From Chloroflexota bacterium (lineage in GTDB: Bacteria; Chloroflexota; Anaerolineae; Aggregatilineales; Phototrophicaceae): a DNA stretch of 35,503 bases. The first letter of the stretch is position 1; each line of letters starts with the position of its first letter. Shown here one piece after another: positions 14,839-22,987 of the stretch. The notes under the pieces are model-generated. The model saw nothing but the letters and a program-made list of their open reading frames with translations. It was not told where the DNA came from and did not search any database. Location: positions 1 to 35,503 of the forward strand of contig JAPOOU010000221.1 of the NCBI GenBank assembly GCA_026713245.1. Direction: 5' to 3'. Made by a program: the position numbers and the translations under genes.

Positions 14839-15513
14839 ATGGCTAGCCTGCGCTTTCGCTGCCGGCAATTCTACTGGAGCTGGGTCGCTCCGGGCAGAAT
14901 TCGCAACTACATGAAATGCAGCCAGATCCGCAAACTGCAGATCGGATCCGGCGCCAATCTGCTGCCTGGTTGGCTGAATACTACACTCTACCCTATTACG
15001 CCCGGCACAGTCTTCTTGAACGCCAGCTTGCCCTTCCCCATTCCTGACGACTCCTTCGACTACATCTTCAGCGAACACGTGATCGAACACCTGGAATTCG
15101 AAGAATCCTCACGGATGCTGCGAGAATGCCATCGCATTCTGCGTGAAGGCGGTCGCATCAGACTCGCGACGCCGGATTTGGAAAGGATCATCGCATTGTA
15201 CACGCAAACCGAGGGGGCGGCGCAGCAGAATTACATACGTTGGATCATGGACAACTTCCGTTCCGAGGTCGGAGAACATAGCCCGGCGCACGTGATCAAC
15301 CAGTCATTTCACGGCTGGCGTCACAAGTTTATCTACGACGCGGCGACGCTTATCGAATCGCTGGAAGGCGTGGGATTCGTCGGCGTCGATCGCGTCCAAC
15401 CAGGCGATAGCGGCGACGCCAACCTGCGTGGCGTTGAACAACATGGCCAATACGTCGGCAGCGAGGAAGCGATGCGCTACGAGACGATGGTGCTCGAGGC
15501 GATCAAAGCATAG
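14839..15513 (+). CDS. SAM-dependent methyltransferase (class I, type 11-like)
   Basis: The protein has 224 aa. The Rossmann fold starts with LQIGSGANLLPGWLNTTLYP (about 34-53), a short motif I typical of predicted methyltransferases found among sugar and cell-surface genes. The acidic post-motif PFPIPDDSFDYIFSEHVIEH (about 66-85) and LREGGRIRLATPDL follow. A Trp/His-rich C-terminal part (HGWRHKFIYDAATLIESLE) matches the same subgroup. The substrate is unknown. The start is the ATG at 14839 with AAGGAG 5 nt upstream (a TTG just before it is less likely). The last 11 bp overlap the end of a small minus-strand ORF (15503-15673). Confidence 0.82.
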   Translation: MASLRFRCRQFYWSWVAPGRIRNYMKCSQIRKLQIGSGANLLPGWLNTTLYPITPGTVFLNASLPFPIPDDSFDYIFSEHVIEHLEFEESSRMLRECHRILREGGRIRLATPDLERIIALYTQTEGAAQQNYIRWIMDNFRSEVGEHSPAHVINQSFHGWRHKFIYDAATLIESLEGVGFVGVDRVQPGDSGDANLRGVEQHGQYVGSEEAMRYETMVLEAIKA

Positions 15514-15673
15514 GATCCGCGCTCCTAGCGCCGGAAGCGCCATCTATTGAAGAATGTGAAGAACGCAAAAAATGCTTGCGCTTGCGCTTTTCGCTATCAC
15601 GATTCCGGTATACGTCTACTACAGCAATGATTATCAATCCTGCGGCAACTATCGGTAACAAAGCGCCGGGCAC
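15503..15673 (-). CDS. Small single-pass membrane protein (56 aa), predicted
   Basis: This small frame starts at GTG (15673) with AAAGGA 6 nt upstream. After MPGALLPIVAAGLIIIAVVD, about 20 residues of which are hydrophobic, comes a strongly basic stretch (YRNRDSEKRKRKHF) and a polar tail ending ADPML. The positive-inside rule would place the C-terminus in the cytoplasm. The layout resembles the 49-aa ORF at 32946-33095: hydrophobic N-terminus, then a short charged tail. There is no homology that I recognise. It overlaps the methyltransferase 3' end by 11 bp in convergent orientation. Support is from the ribosome binding site and membrane segment only. Confidence 0.45.
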   Translation of the reverse strand: MPGALLPIVAAGLIIIAVVDVYRNRDSEKRKRKHFLRSSHSSIDGASGARSADPML

Positions 15674-15774
15674 AACGATTCCTTTCGCTTCAGAATCCCG
15701 CCTGCAAAAAGCTGCGATTCTCTATTATGATAGCAGGATTATCGCTTAAGTACGACAAGCTGTGGTGAAAGCGA

Positions 15775-16098
15775 ATGCCAGTCTATACCTATCGCCGTGA
15801 GGACGGCAGCACCTTCGATATCCGACAAAGATTCCTGGACGATCCGTTGCTCAGTTGCCCGACGACCGGTCAAGCGGTCAGCCGCGTTATTCAGCCGGCT
15901 GGAATCATCTTCAAAGGCAGCGGCTTTTACGTCAACGACAACAACAAGGCGAATAATCCGGCCAATCCGTCTTCCGCCAACGGCGACGAAAAGAGCGCTG
16001 GCGACAAAGACAAGACTGCCAAAACAACTGAAACCAAGTCCGAGACCAAATCCGAAAAGAAGCCCGAGGCCAAAGCACCCGCCGCAGCGGGCAATTAA
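15775..16098 (+). CDS. FmdB-like regulatory protein without zinc-ribbon cysteines
   Basis: The protein has 107 aa. It follows the FmdB/CxxC_CxxC_SSSS pattern from MPVYTY onward. In the canonical family the N-terminus is MPxYEYxCxxCG and a second CPxCG follows; here the first pair is replaced (R8, G11) and the second keeps only C28 (SCPTTGQ). The downstream part VSRVIQPAGIIFKGSGFYVND is the family's conserved end, so the fold is kept while zinc binding should be lost. The C-terminal third is a Lys/Glu/Ala/Thr-rich low-complexity tail. It lies 51 bp before the SixA-nitroreductase gene on the same strand, and a GGTGAAAG ribosome site precedes the ATG. The function of the family is poorly known. 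Confidence 0.85.
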   Translation: MPVYTYRREDGSTFDIRQRFLDDPLLSCPTTGQAVSRVIQPAGIIFKGSGFYVNDNNKANNPANPSSANGDEKSAGDKDKTAKTTETKSETKSEKKPEAKAPAAAGN

Positions 16099-16149
16099 CG
16101 TCGTTTTGCGCCTTCTTCATAAAGACAGATTATCAGTCGCGGAGACAAT

Positions 16150-17271
16150 ATGCGGATTTATTTTGTGCGACATGGTATCGCGGAAGACTTGTCTAGTAGC
16201 GACTTCGCGCGTGAGCTGACAAAACGCGGGCGGGTGCGCCTCGCCACTGCTGCCAAAGTCATGAAGCGGGTAGGCCTCCGGCCCTCGGTGATTCTCACGA
16301 GTCCGCGGCTGCGCTCTCTACAAACTGCCGAGATCATCGCTGCGGAACTCAAGGTCGACGTGACGGTAAACGAGGCGGTCAACTTCGGTTTCAACCTGTC
16401 CGATGTTCAGGCATTAACCGACGATATGACTTATGATGACGAAGTCATGTTTGTCGGTCACAATCCGGATATGAGCGAACTCGTCAACGAGATGACCGGC
16501 GCCGATGTCGCCATGAAAAAAGGCGGCTTGGCCCGCGTCGATGTCTACGACCGCAATACCGCTCGGGGAGAATTGGTTTGGCTGATCGCCCCTAAGGTCT
16601 TTGATGGCTTAAGAAAGCAAAGCTCGAAAACAGCCCGCGGCGACGAAATAGCATCGGCAATACTGCCCGATAAACCGGCTGTGACGCATTCGTCTTTGCA
16701 TGGCTTGATCAGAAGGCGCTGGAGTCCGGTCTCATTTGATCCGATGCGACCCATCGAGAAATCCAAGCTTCTCAGCATTCTGGAAGCCGCGCGTTGGGCA
16801 GCGTCCTCGTACAATTTGCAGCCCTGGCGTTTTATTGTTGCGCCTCGGGGCAACAAGCATGAGTTCGAAAAAGTATGGTCCGTTTTGAAGGAAGGCAACC
16901 AATCCTGGGCGAAGCAGGCTGGCGTGCTGATGATCGCGGTCTCGCAGACCCATCGCGACACAGGTGAACCCAACAGCCATGCCTTCCACGATCTGGGATT
17001 AGCGATCGGGCAAATGGTGTTGCAGGCGCTGGATCATGATATTTATGCCCATCAAATGGGCGGTTTCTACCCTGAGAAGGCGCGCGAGCTTTATCGGATA
17101 CCGGCGAACTACGAACCCAAGACCGCTATCGCCTTCGGCTATCGCGCCAGCGACCTGAGTCGCGTGAGCGATGCGCAGCGCGAACGAGACGCCTCGCAGA
17201 GACAGCGCAGCCCGCTAGCTGAAATGGTCTTCAACGGCGCCTGGGCGCGGCGCGCCAGTTTCCTCGATTGA
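16150..17271 (+). CDS. SixA-type phosphohistidine phosphatase fused to a nitroreductase domain
   Basis: The protein has 373 aa. Residues 1-155 are a histidine-phosphatase domain of the SixA type: YFVRHGIAED with catalytic H8, SPRLRSLQTAEII, and the second His in VGHNPDM (H104). SixA removes phosphate from phosphohistidine in signalling proteins. A linker of about 25 residues follows. Residues about 185-373 form a nitroreductase-like flavin domain: LIRRRWSPVSFDPMRPI, ARWAASSYNLQPWRFIV, HDLGLAIGQMVLQAL, and the terminal IAFGYR region. Nitroreductases use FMN and NAD(P)H to reduce nitro groups or quinones. The frame is continuous, so the fusion is real in this sequence. I know of no established role for the combination. 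A GGAGAC ribosome site precedes the ATG. Confidence 0.85.
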   Translation: MRIYFVRHGIAEDLSSSDFARELTKRGRVRLATAAKVMKRVGLRPSVILTSPRLRSLQTAEIIAAELKVDVTVNEAVNFGFNLSDVQALTDDMTYDDEVMFVGHNPDMSELVNEMTGADVAMKKGGLARVDVYDRNTARGELVWLIAPKVFDGLRKQSSKTARGDEIASAILPDKPAVTHSSLHGLIRRRWSPVSFDPMRPIEKSKLLSILEAARWAASSYNLQPWRFIVAPRGNKHEFEKVWSVLKEGNQSWAKQAGVLMIAVSQTHRDTGEPNSHAFHDLGLAIGQMVLQALDHDIYAHQMGGFYPEKARELYRIPANYEPKTAIAFGYRASDLSRVSDAQRERDASQRQRSPLAEMVFNGAWARRASFLD

Positions 17272-17340
17272 CTCTTCTGACGTAAAATACGGACGAGCGA
17301 GGAAAGCGCCTTTTGGTGACACAGCCGTTCGGCGCGTAAT

Positions 17341-17398
17341 TGGCGAACGGGTCTGCCGCGCTCACACAAATCAACGAGCCTATTCCTTGCATCAGCAA
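17341..17398 (-). repeat. Dispersed intergenic repeat, copy D
   Basis: Read on the minus strand it contains GCTGATGCAAGGAATAGGCTCG and then TGTGAGCGCGGCAGA, matching the left and central parts of copies A and B. The right half differs: CCGTTCG/CGAACGG arms form another hairpin, extending to about 17325. It sits in the 158-bp gap upstream of the SDR gene. Confidence 0.65.
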
Positions 17399-17429
17399 GG
17401 GGTTTGTTACGTTAGGAGACGCGAGACAA

Positions 17430-18467
17430 ATGGCACGAGTATTGTTGACGGGCGGCGCCGGATTCCTGGGCATCAATCTCGCTCGTTTCTTGCTGGCCAG
17501 GGATCACGAGATTGTCTCGCTTGATATCGAGGATTTTACCTATCCCGAGCGGGACCGAATCAACGAGATCACCGGTGACATCCGCGACCGGACGCTGGTG
17601 GATCGTGCGATGGACGCTGTCGATTTTGTCGTTCATTGCGCGGCGGCGTTGCCACTATATTCTACCGAAGAGATCTATTCAACCGATATTGACGGCACGC
17701 GCAATGTGATAGACGCCGCCAGGCAGAGCGGCGTCCAGCGATTCATCCACATTTCCTCGACGGCGGTTTACGGTATTCCCGACCATCATCCCGTGTACGA
17801 AGACGATGCGCGCGTCGGCGTCGGACCCTATGGCGAAGCCAAGGTGGAAGCGGAAGACATCTGCTTCGATTACCGAGACAAAGGCATGACCGTCCCGGTA
17901 ATCCGTCCCAAGTCCTTTGTCGGGCCGGAGCGCCTCGGGGTATTCGCGCTCTTATATGATTGGGCCAAAGACGGTCGCGGTTTCCCCATGTTAGGCGACG
18001 GCAGCAACCGCTATCAGCTTCTGGACGTCGATGATCTTTGTGAAGCGATTTGCTTATGCATGACCCTGCCCGAGGAAGCAACCAACGACACTTTCAACAT
18101 CGGCGCCGAAGACTTTACCACCATGGGCGAAGATTATCAGGCGGTACTCGACTACGCCGGCTTCGGCATGAAGGTTACCGGCTTGCCCGCCGAGCCCGCC
18201 ATTTGGTTGTTACGCCTATTGGAATCGTTGCAGCTTTCCCCACTTTACAAGTGGGTCTACGAGACTGCGGCAAAGGACTCTTATGTTTCGATCAAAAAGG
18301 CGCAAGAACAACTGGGCTTCAGGCCGATGTTTTCTAACAAAGACGCCCTGATACGCAATTATCAATGGTACCTCGACAACATCGATGACATCGAAAGCCA
18401 ATCGGGTATTTCGCACCGGGCGCCCTGGAGCCAAGGCATTCTAAAGCTGGCCAAACTGCTGTTTTAG
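17430..18467 (+). CDS. NAD-dependent epimerase/dehydratase (extended SDR)
   Basis: The protein has 345 aa. The N-terminal NAD-binding signature is [20 protein letters not shown] (GxxGxxG). The acidic residue after strand 2 is D in VSLDIEDF, which indicates NAD rather than NADP. Catalytic Ser/Thr lie in HISSTAVYG, and Tyr-Lys in [11 protein letters not shown] (Y-x3-K). [15 protein letters not shown] and [13 protein letters not shown] are typical of sugar-nucleotide epimerases, dehydratases and 3-beta-HSD-like members. The exact substrate is not clear. The start was set to the ATG at 17430, because AGGAG lies 11 nt upstream and the SDR fold begins at this Met; the frame upstream runs through the dispersed repeat. 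guaA follows on the same strand. Confidence 0.88.
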   Translation: MARVLLTGGAGFLGINLARFLLARDHEIVSLDIEDFTYPERDRINEITGDIRDRTLVDRAMDAVDFVVHCAAALPLYSTEEIYSTDIDGTRNVIDAARQSGVQRFIHISSTAVYGIPDHHPVYEDDARVGVGPYGEAKVEAEDICFDYRDKGMTVPVIRPKSFVGPERLGVFALLYDWAKDGRGFPMLGDGSNRYQLLDVDDLCEAICLCMTLPEEATNDTFNIGAEDFTTMGEDYQAVLDYAGFGMKVTGLPAEPAIWLLRLLESLQLSPLYKWVYETAAKDSYVSIKKAQEQLGFRPMFSNKDALIRNYQWYLDNIDDIESQSGISHRAPWSQGILKLAKLLF

Positions 18468-18529
18468 GGAATCGTTTGAACCAGTCGCCGGGACCGGCTT
18501 CCAACGCGAGACAGCATGGGACGCGAGAC

Positions 18530-20080
18530 ATGGACAAACTGAAGCGTGGCGGAATCGCGGTCCTTGACTACGGCTCGCAATATACGCAGTTGATCGCCCG
18601 TCGCATTCGTGAATTGGGCGTCTATTCAGAGGTCTACGCTTTCGATGGCAGCGCCGCTCACATTAACCGGCATCAACCTGCCGGCTATATTCTTTCAGGC
18701 GGTCCGAAAAGCGTTTACCAAGCGGGAGCGCCTAGCCTGCCGCGCTTCCTGTTGGCTTGCGGCAAGCCTGTACTGGGCATCTGTTACGGGATGCAACTGC
18801 TAACGCATGCCCTTGGCGGGATGGTCGACAGCGCAACCCAAAAGGAGTACGGACCGGCGACCATAACTCACGCCGTGCCAAGCCCGCTATTCGATAATTT
18901 GCCGGGCGAATTGGATGTGTGGATGTCCCACGGCGACCGCATAGAAGCGCCCCCCGCGGGCTTCACCGCCCTGGCGGCATCTGATAACTCCCCCTATGCC
19001 GCGATTGGAGATTTGAGCCGGCGCTACTATGGCGTCCAGTTCCACCCGGAAGTCAATCACAGCCCGCGGGGCAAGGAAATTCTCGCCAACTTTCTTTTCG
19101 AGATTTGCCGCTGCCGCGAGCAATGGACACCGGCAGCGTTTATCGACGACTCGGTTGCCGGGATCCGCGATATGGTGGGTGACGAGCAAGTTTTGCTGGC
19201 GTTGAGCGGGGGCGTGGACTCCGCCGTAACCGGCGCGCTGATCCACCGCGCCATTGGCGAGCAACTCACAGCCATCTTCGTCGACCACGGTATGCTGCGC
19301 CTGGGCGAAGCCGATGATGTCATACGCGTCTTTCGCGACGAACAGCAAATGAACTTGGTCGCGGTCAACGCGGTAGAACTGTTTCTTGACGCCCTTTCCG
19401 GTGTGACGGAGCCCGAAGCCAAGCGCAAGACAATTGGCAGGCTATTCATTGATGTCTTCAGCGCGGAAGCCCGCAAGCTGCAAAATATCCGTTTTCTGGC
19501 GCAAGGCACGATCTACCCCGATGTCATCGAAAGCGCCGCCGGTAGCAAGACGGCCAAGACGATCAAGTCGCACCACAATGTCGGCGGGCTGCCCGCCGAG
19601 CTGAACTTCGACCTGATAGAACCTCTGCGCGACCTGTTCAAAGACGAGGTTCGCAGAATAGGTGAAGAGCTTGGCTTGCCGGATGCGATCGTCTGGCGTC
19701 AACCCTTCCCCGGGCCCGGCTTGGCCATTCGCTGTTTGGGAGAACTATGCTGGGAACGGCTGGAGAAGTTGCGAGCCGCCGACGCAATATTCGCTAGCGA
19801 ACTTGCCGACGCCGACCTGCTGCGTCGAGGAACCGCTCAAAGTTTCGCCGTGCTGCTGCCCGTCAAGAGCGTCGGAGTAATGGGCGACAACCGCAGTTAT
19901 GAAGAAGTTATTGTATTGCGCGCGGTGACCACAGACGATTTCATGACCGCGGACTGGGCGCGCTTGCCTTACGATCTGCTGGCGCGGGCGAGCGCGCGCA
20001 TCGTGAACGAGGTAGCGGGTATCAACCGCGTCACATACGATATAACCAGCAAACCACCCGGCACGATCGAATGGGAGTAG
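18530..20080 (+). CDS. guaA: GMP synthase (glutamine-hydrolysing)
   Basis: The protein has 516 aa. It converts XMP to GMP with ATP and glutamine, the last step of guanine nucleotide synthesis. The glutamine amidotransferase domain (about 7-195) has nucleophile C85 in GICYGMQ and the H172/E174 pair in QFHPEVNHS. The ATP pyrophosphatase domain has the P-loop [10 protein letters not shown] (225-234). The C-terminal dimerisation domain ends with [12 protein letters not shown], the invariant GuaA tail. The ATG at 18530 matches the family start (MDK...[14 protein letters not shown]). A TTG at 18476, with AGGGAA just upstream, would add 18 residues and cannot be excluded. It lies 62 bp after the SDR gene and may share its transcript. 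Confidence 0.97.
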   Translation: MDKLKRGGIAVLDYGSQYTQLIARRIRELGVYSEVYAFDGSAAHINRHQPAGYILSGGPKSVYQAGAPSLPRFLLACGKPVLGICYGMQLLTHALGGMVDSATQKEYGPATITHAVPSPLFDNLPGELDVWMSHGDRIEAPPAGFTALAASDNSPYAAIGDLSRRYYGVQFHPEVNHSPRGKEILANFLFEICRCREQWTPAAFIDDSVAGIRDMVGDEQVLLALSGGVDSAVTGALIHRAIGEQLTAIFVDHGMLRLGEADDVIRVFRDEQQMNLVAVNAVELFLDALSGVTEPEAKRKTIGRLFIDVFSAEARKLQNIRFLAQGTIYPDVIESAAGSKTAKTIKSHHNVGGLPAELNFDLIEPLRDLFKDEVRRIGEELGLPDAIVWRQPFPGPGLAIRCLGELCWERLEKLRAADAIFASELADADLLRRGTAQSFAVLLPVKSVGVMGDNRSYEEVIVLRAVTTDDFMTADWARLPYDLLARASARIVNEVAGINRVTYDITSKPPGTIEWE

Positions 20081-20153
20081 TTTCTCCATCGATTGTCGCT
20101 ACGGACGAAACAGGTAAAAGTTGGATGGCAATCGTATCATGAGAGGTTAAGCT

Positions 20154-20387
20154 ATGCCCGCTGCCTATGTTCTGATTCACTTGACCATATCGGTCGACTT
20201 CGCCGATTCACTACGCGACATCCGGGCCATTGACGGCGTCGAGCGCGCCGATTTGGTCGTTGGGCCCGACGACTGTATTGCCTATGTGAAAGCCGAAGAC
20301 TATGCGAAGCTTATGAATACGATCCGCGCCATTCGCAATGTCATCGGCGTAAGCAAGACCGACACCCGTTCTATTGCAGAGATGTAA
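20154..20387 (+). CDS. Stand-alone Lrp/AsnC ligand-binding (RAM) domain protein
   Basis: The protein has 77 aa and matches the alpha-beta RAM domain of Lrp/AsnC regulators with no DNA-binding part. It starts AYVLIHLTISVDFADSLRDI, continues IDGVERADLVVGPDDCIAYVKAED, and ends with IRAIRNVIGVSKTDTRSI. Such stand-alone domains occur in many bacteria and archaea, where they may bind amino acids and pair with full-length regulators; the role here is inferred. AGAGGT precedes the ATG by about 6-8 nt. It follows guaA by 73 bp, and its 3' end is close to the lipoprotein gene at 20422, so co-transcription is likely. Confidence 0.85.
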   Translation: MPAAYVLIHLTISVDFADSLRDIRAIDGVERADLVVGPDDCIAYVKAEDYAKLMNTIRAIRNVIGVSKTDTRSIAEM

Positions 20388-20421
20388 GCGATTGGCTGGA
20401 TTGCACCGTTTGAACCGTCTC

Positions 20422-20811
20422 ATGTCTTGGCGCTACCTCGTTTGTTTTTTTCTGTTCGCGAGCGCGTGTTCGCCATTGCCGCCTGCCAAAACGCCGCCAC
20501 AAATCAAGCATACGCCGGGCGCTTTCGTCACCGTTAGCGAAACCCGCTTCGACGCCGGCATATTTCAACTCGACTACCCTTCAAACTGGCGTATTGTAAA
20601 ACTCAGCACGGCCGACGCCAACTACTTGAAAGTGGCGTTCGTAGCCCCGGATCAAAGCACTGTAACACTGACTCAGGTTGAGAACGCAGACAATAGTGTG
20701 GTACGATTAGAGAATGGTGACGAGATTATAGTGGAGATCAACGCGACTGCTGCCGCGGTTGCCAGCTTCTTTGACCGTGCCGAGCGACTTGTCAAATCGA
20801 TGCAGATTTAG
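20422..20811 (+). CDS. Small lipoprotein, PsbP/DcrB-like motif
   Basis: The protein has 129 aa. A signal peptide with lipobox LFASAC (about residues 11-16) is followed by a Pro-rich linker (SPLPPAKTPP). The mature domain contains FQLDYPSNWRIVKL, the same Y/F-P-x-x-W motif as the lipoprotein at 13977-14570, then a beta-rich part and a C-terminal helix FFDRAERLVKSMQI. The ATG at 20422 was chosen because the upstream part of the frame encodes a basic stretch before the signal peptide; the ribosome site is weak, so TTG starts at 20392 or 20401 remain possible. Function unknown. Confidence 0.78.
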   Translation: MSWRYLVCFFLFASACSPLPPAKTPPQIKHTPGAFVTVSETRFDAGIFQLDYPSNWRIVKLSTADANYLKVAFVAPDQSTVTLTQVENADNSVVRLENGDEIIVEINATAAAVASFFDRAERLVKSMQI

Positions 20812-21166
20812 TCGTTTGTCGAAAACTCGCGCAGCGATATATTTCTCAAACTGCAAAGAACCGGGCCTGTCAACGACGCAAAGGGCAAGAGCAAATTCGA
20901 ACGCCGATTCCGGAAAGGCAATCGTACCAATTCCGTGCCAAGAGCAAAGCAAACTCGAAATCCTTGCGGGACAATTCGAAACATTTACGCTCATAACACC
21001 TAGGAGCGAAAAGGAGGCTATTCATATTTAGTAATTTTTGTTATAAAGCTATTGAGATTTAATCGCATTAACATTATGACAATCCCCGTAGTACTTCGTT
21101 GTGGCGGCAAGTGGCGTGGATTGTCTGATTCAGTGAAATATTATACGGGCTCAGGAGTTAAACCAA
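20812..21166. other. Intergenic region upstream of the response regulator
   Basis: There is no convincing gene in 355 bp; the open frame at 20759-21031 has no family features. The region turns AT-rich toward its right half. It holds a promoter candidate (21052-21080) and AAGGAGGC (21011-21018) followed by ATATTTAGTAATT (21024-21036). The latter nearly repeats the arrangement at 10056-10080, and in neither place does a standard start codon follow at a usable distance. Confidence 0.5.
21052..21080 (+). promoter_or_regulatory. Candidate promoter for the response regulator gene
   Basis: TTGAGA (21052-21057) and TATGAC (21075-21080) are separated by 17 bp. A second, weaker pair, TTGTCT (21121-21126) and TATACG (21142-21147), lies nearer the gene. 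Confidence 0.35.
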
Positions 21167-21853
21167 ATGGCTGAGAAAATACTGGTTATTGATGATGAAA
21201 AGCCTACAGTTCAAATTGTTTCCATGCTCTTAGCGCGGCGAGGTTTTGAAGTATTCAAGGCCTATTGCGCGCAGGGCGGCTTGCGAATGGCCTATCATCA
21301 CCAGCCGGATTTGGTTTTGCTCGATGTCGTGATGCCAAATACCGACGGCTGGGAAGTTTGCAAGCGGCTGCGCGAGATGTCGGACGTACCTATAATCTTC
21401 TTGACTGCCCGGGGCAATGCCAAAGACGTTGTAAAAGGATTGGACATCGGCGCTGATGATTATATTGTCAAACCTTATGATGACGATGAGCTAGTTGCGC
21501 GAATCCGCGCGCGTTTGCGCCGCTCGCCCAGGCCCAACATGAGCGAAGAACTTGTGTTCAACCGGGGAGAATTTCGCATCAACTTTATGAACCGCGAAGT
21601 CTGGGTAAAGAACACGCACAAACATCTGACTCCCAAGGAATTCAATCTGCTGGCAGTACTTGTTCGTAACGCGGGCCGCGTGGTCACGCGCAATGAATTG
21701 GTCACCGAAGCCTGGGGAGAAGAATACAGCGACGCCATCGACAGCCTCAAACTTTATATTCACTACTTGCGGCAGAAGCTTGAAACAAACCCGCAGCAGC
21801 CCGAGTACATCCTCACCTCTCGCGGTGTTGGCTACCGCTTTATCAAGCGTTAA
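21167..21853 (+). CDS. OmpR/PhoB-family two-component response regulator (orphan)
   Basis: The protein has 228 aa. The receiver domain (1-120) has the acidic pair D9-D10, phosphoacceptor D53 (LVLLDVVMP), T80 and K102 (YIVKPYDDDEL). The C-terminal winged helix (about 130-228) has HLTPKEFNLLAVLVRNAGRVVTR and the terminal YILTSRGVGYRFI typical of OmpR/PhoB proteins. CAGGAGTT precedes the ATG. No histidine kinase gene is adjacent; the next gene is on the opposite strand 6 bp away. Its kinase and target genes therefore cannot be named. Confidence 0.95.
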   Translation: MAEKILVIDDEKPTVQIVSMLLARRGFEVFKAYCAQGGLRMAYHHQPDLVLLDVVMPNTDGWEVCKRLREMSDVPIIFLTARGNAKDVVKGLDIGADDYIVKPYDDDELVARIRARLRRSPRPNMSEELVFNRGEFRINFMNREVWVKNTHKHLTPKEFNLLAVLVRNAGRVVTRNELVTEAWGEEYSDAIDSLKLYIHYLRQKLETNPQQPEYILTSRGVGYRFIKR

Positions 21854-21859
21854 GCGACA

Positions 21860-22975
21860 TCATCTTAATAGCGATCTGAGCAGCCTGTCCGTTTGCGCCA
21901 CCATGTTTTCAAAACTGAAACGTTCCATGCCGTTCAACGTATTGGCCGCAAATCGATCGCGTCCCCTTAACAGCCTTTCAATGCCATGCCGAAGCGCCTC
22001 AAGATCCACATACGGCACGAGAACGCCGTTGCTGCCGTCTCGCACCAGTTCCGGATTGCCGCCCTTGTCGCTGGCCAGGACGGGCGTACCCAATTGCAGG
22101 CATTCTAGCAGCGTATGAGACAAGCCTTCATAGCCGCTATAGAGGGCAAGACCATCGGCCGCCGCCATAAGTTTGCGCACCTCCGCATGCGGCAAGTAGC
22201 CCAGAAATCGTACGCGGTCGCCAAGCTCAGCGGCCATAGTCTGCAGCCTGGACAAATCCGGGCCTTCGCCGATAACGACCAAATGCAGATCAGGCAATTC
22301 TGATAGAACTGTAATCAGATGATCGATCCCTTTCCAAGGCTGCAAGCGCGCCGCGGAAAGCAGGACCGGGCGACTATCCCAGCCCAATTCAGCGCGTAGC
22401 GCGGCACGATCCATGCTTGAGACTCCCATTTGAGGCAGCGCATTATAAATGAGGTGAGTTTTGCCTCCCGCTACACCCCAGCTCTGTACCATACGACGGA
22501 GATAAAGACTTGGCACGATCACGGCGTCCATAGACATTGCCTGGCGCGAGCGAGAAGCCTGCTGCCAGCGGACGCGCCAGCCGCCACGGTAATTCTGGAA
22601 CCGGTCGATGTTCAGCTCGGGCGGGATCCAACGCTTGCGTACGCAGCGTTCCCAAGCTTGGTCGCCAACTACTTTGAGGACACGAGGCCCGCCTGTTCCC
22701 CAGAGCGGCAGATCGATAGTATGTACGTACGTCAGATCTGCCCAATTCGCATGTTTTCGTATTTCGGAGCCGTATTTGACCAAGCGGAGCGGATATACAT
22801 TGCGCTCGACGCGCCTGACGAGGTAGGGATACCCAGTCGCGCCGCTTTCGCCATAACTGACGACCCGAACACCCCAGCCGCGCTCTTGCAGCGCCGGCAA
22901 GATCTGCTGCAGATATGTGGACGGCCCGCCCGGCTCGGGATGGAAGATTCCCGCTGCCACCAACAGATTCGGCAC
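21860..22975 (-). CDS. Glycosyltransferase family 4 (GT-B)
   Basis: The protein has 371 aa and transfers a sugar from a nucleotide donor in the cytoplasm, probably for cell-surface glycan or glycolipid. The N-terminal lobe has the acceptor-side Gly-rich loop FHPEPGGPSTYLQQI, and the C-terminal lobe has SAARLQPWKGIDHLI. The donor-site E-x7-E region is SGYEGLSHTLLECLQLGTPV, followed by GGNPELV. The start is GTG at 22975, because GGAG lies 6 nt upstream; a TTG at 22987 directly after the preceding gene's TAA lacks a ribosome site. It forms an operon with the methyltransferase immediately upstream (TAA at 22988-22990). Confidence 0.88.
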   Translation of the reverse strand: MPNLLVAAGIFHPEPGGPSTYLQQILPALQERGWGVRVVSYGESGATGYPYLVRRVERNVYPLRLVKYGSEIRKHANWADLTYVHTIDLPLWGTGGPRVLKVVGDQAWERCVRKRWIPPELNIDRFQNYRGGWRVRWQQASRSRQAMSMDAVIVPSLYLRRMVQSWGVAGGKTHLIYNALPQMGVSSMDRAALRAELGWDSRPVLLSAARLQPWKGIDHLITVLSELPDLHLVVIGEGPDLSRLQTMAAELGDRVRFLGYLPHAEVRKLMAAADGLALYSGYEGLSHTLLECLQLGTPVLASDKGGNPELVRDGSNGVLVPYVDLEALRHGIERLLRGRDRFAANTLNGMERFSFENMVAQTDRLLRSLLR

Positions 22976-22987
22976 CGGACGCTCCAA

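Noticed and set aside
20759..21031. Plus-strand 90-aa frame after the second lipoprotein
   Set aside because: It overlaps the lipoprotein gene in another frame and has low-complexity, unrecognisable sequence.
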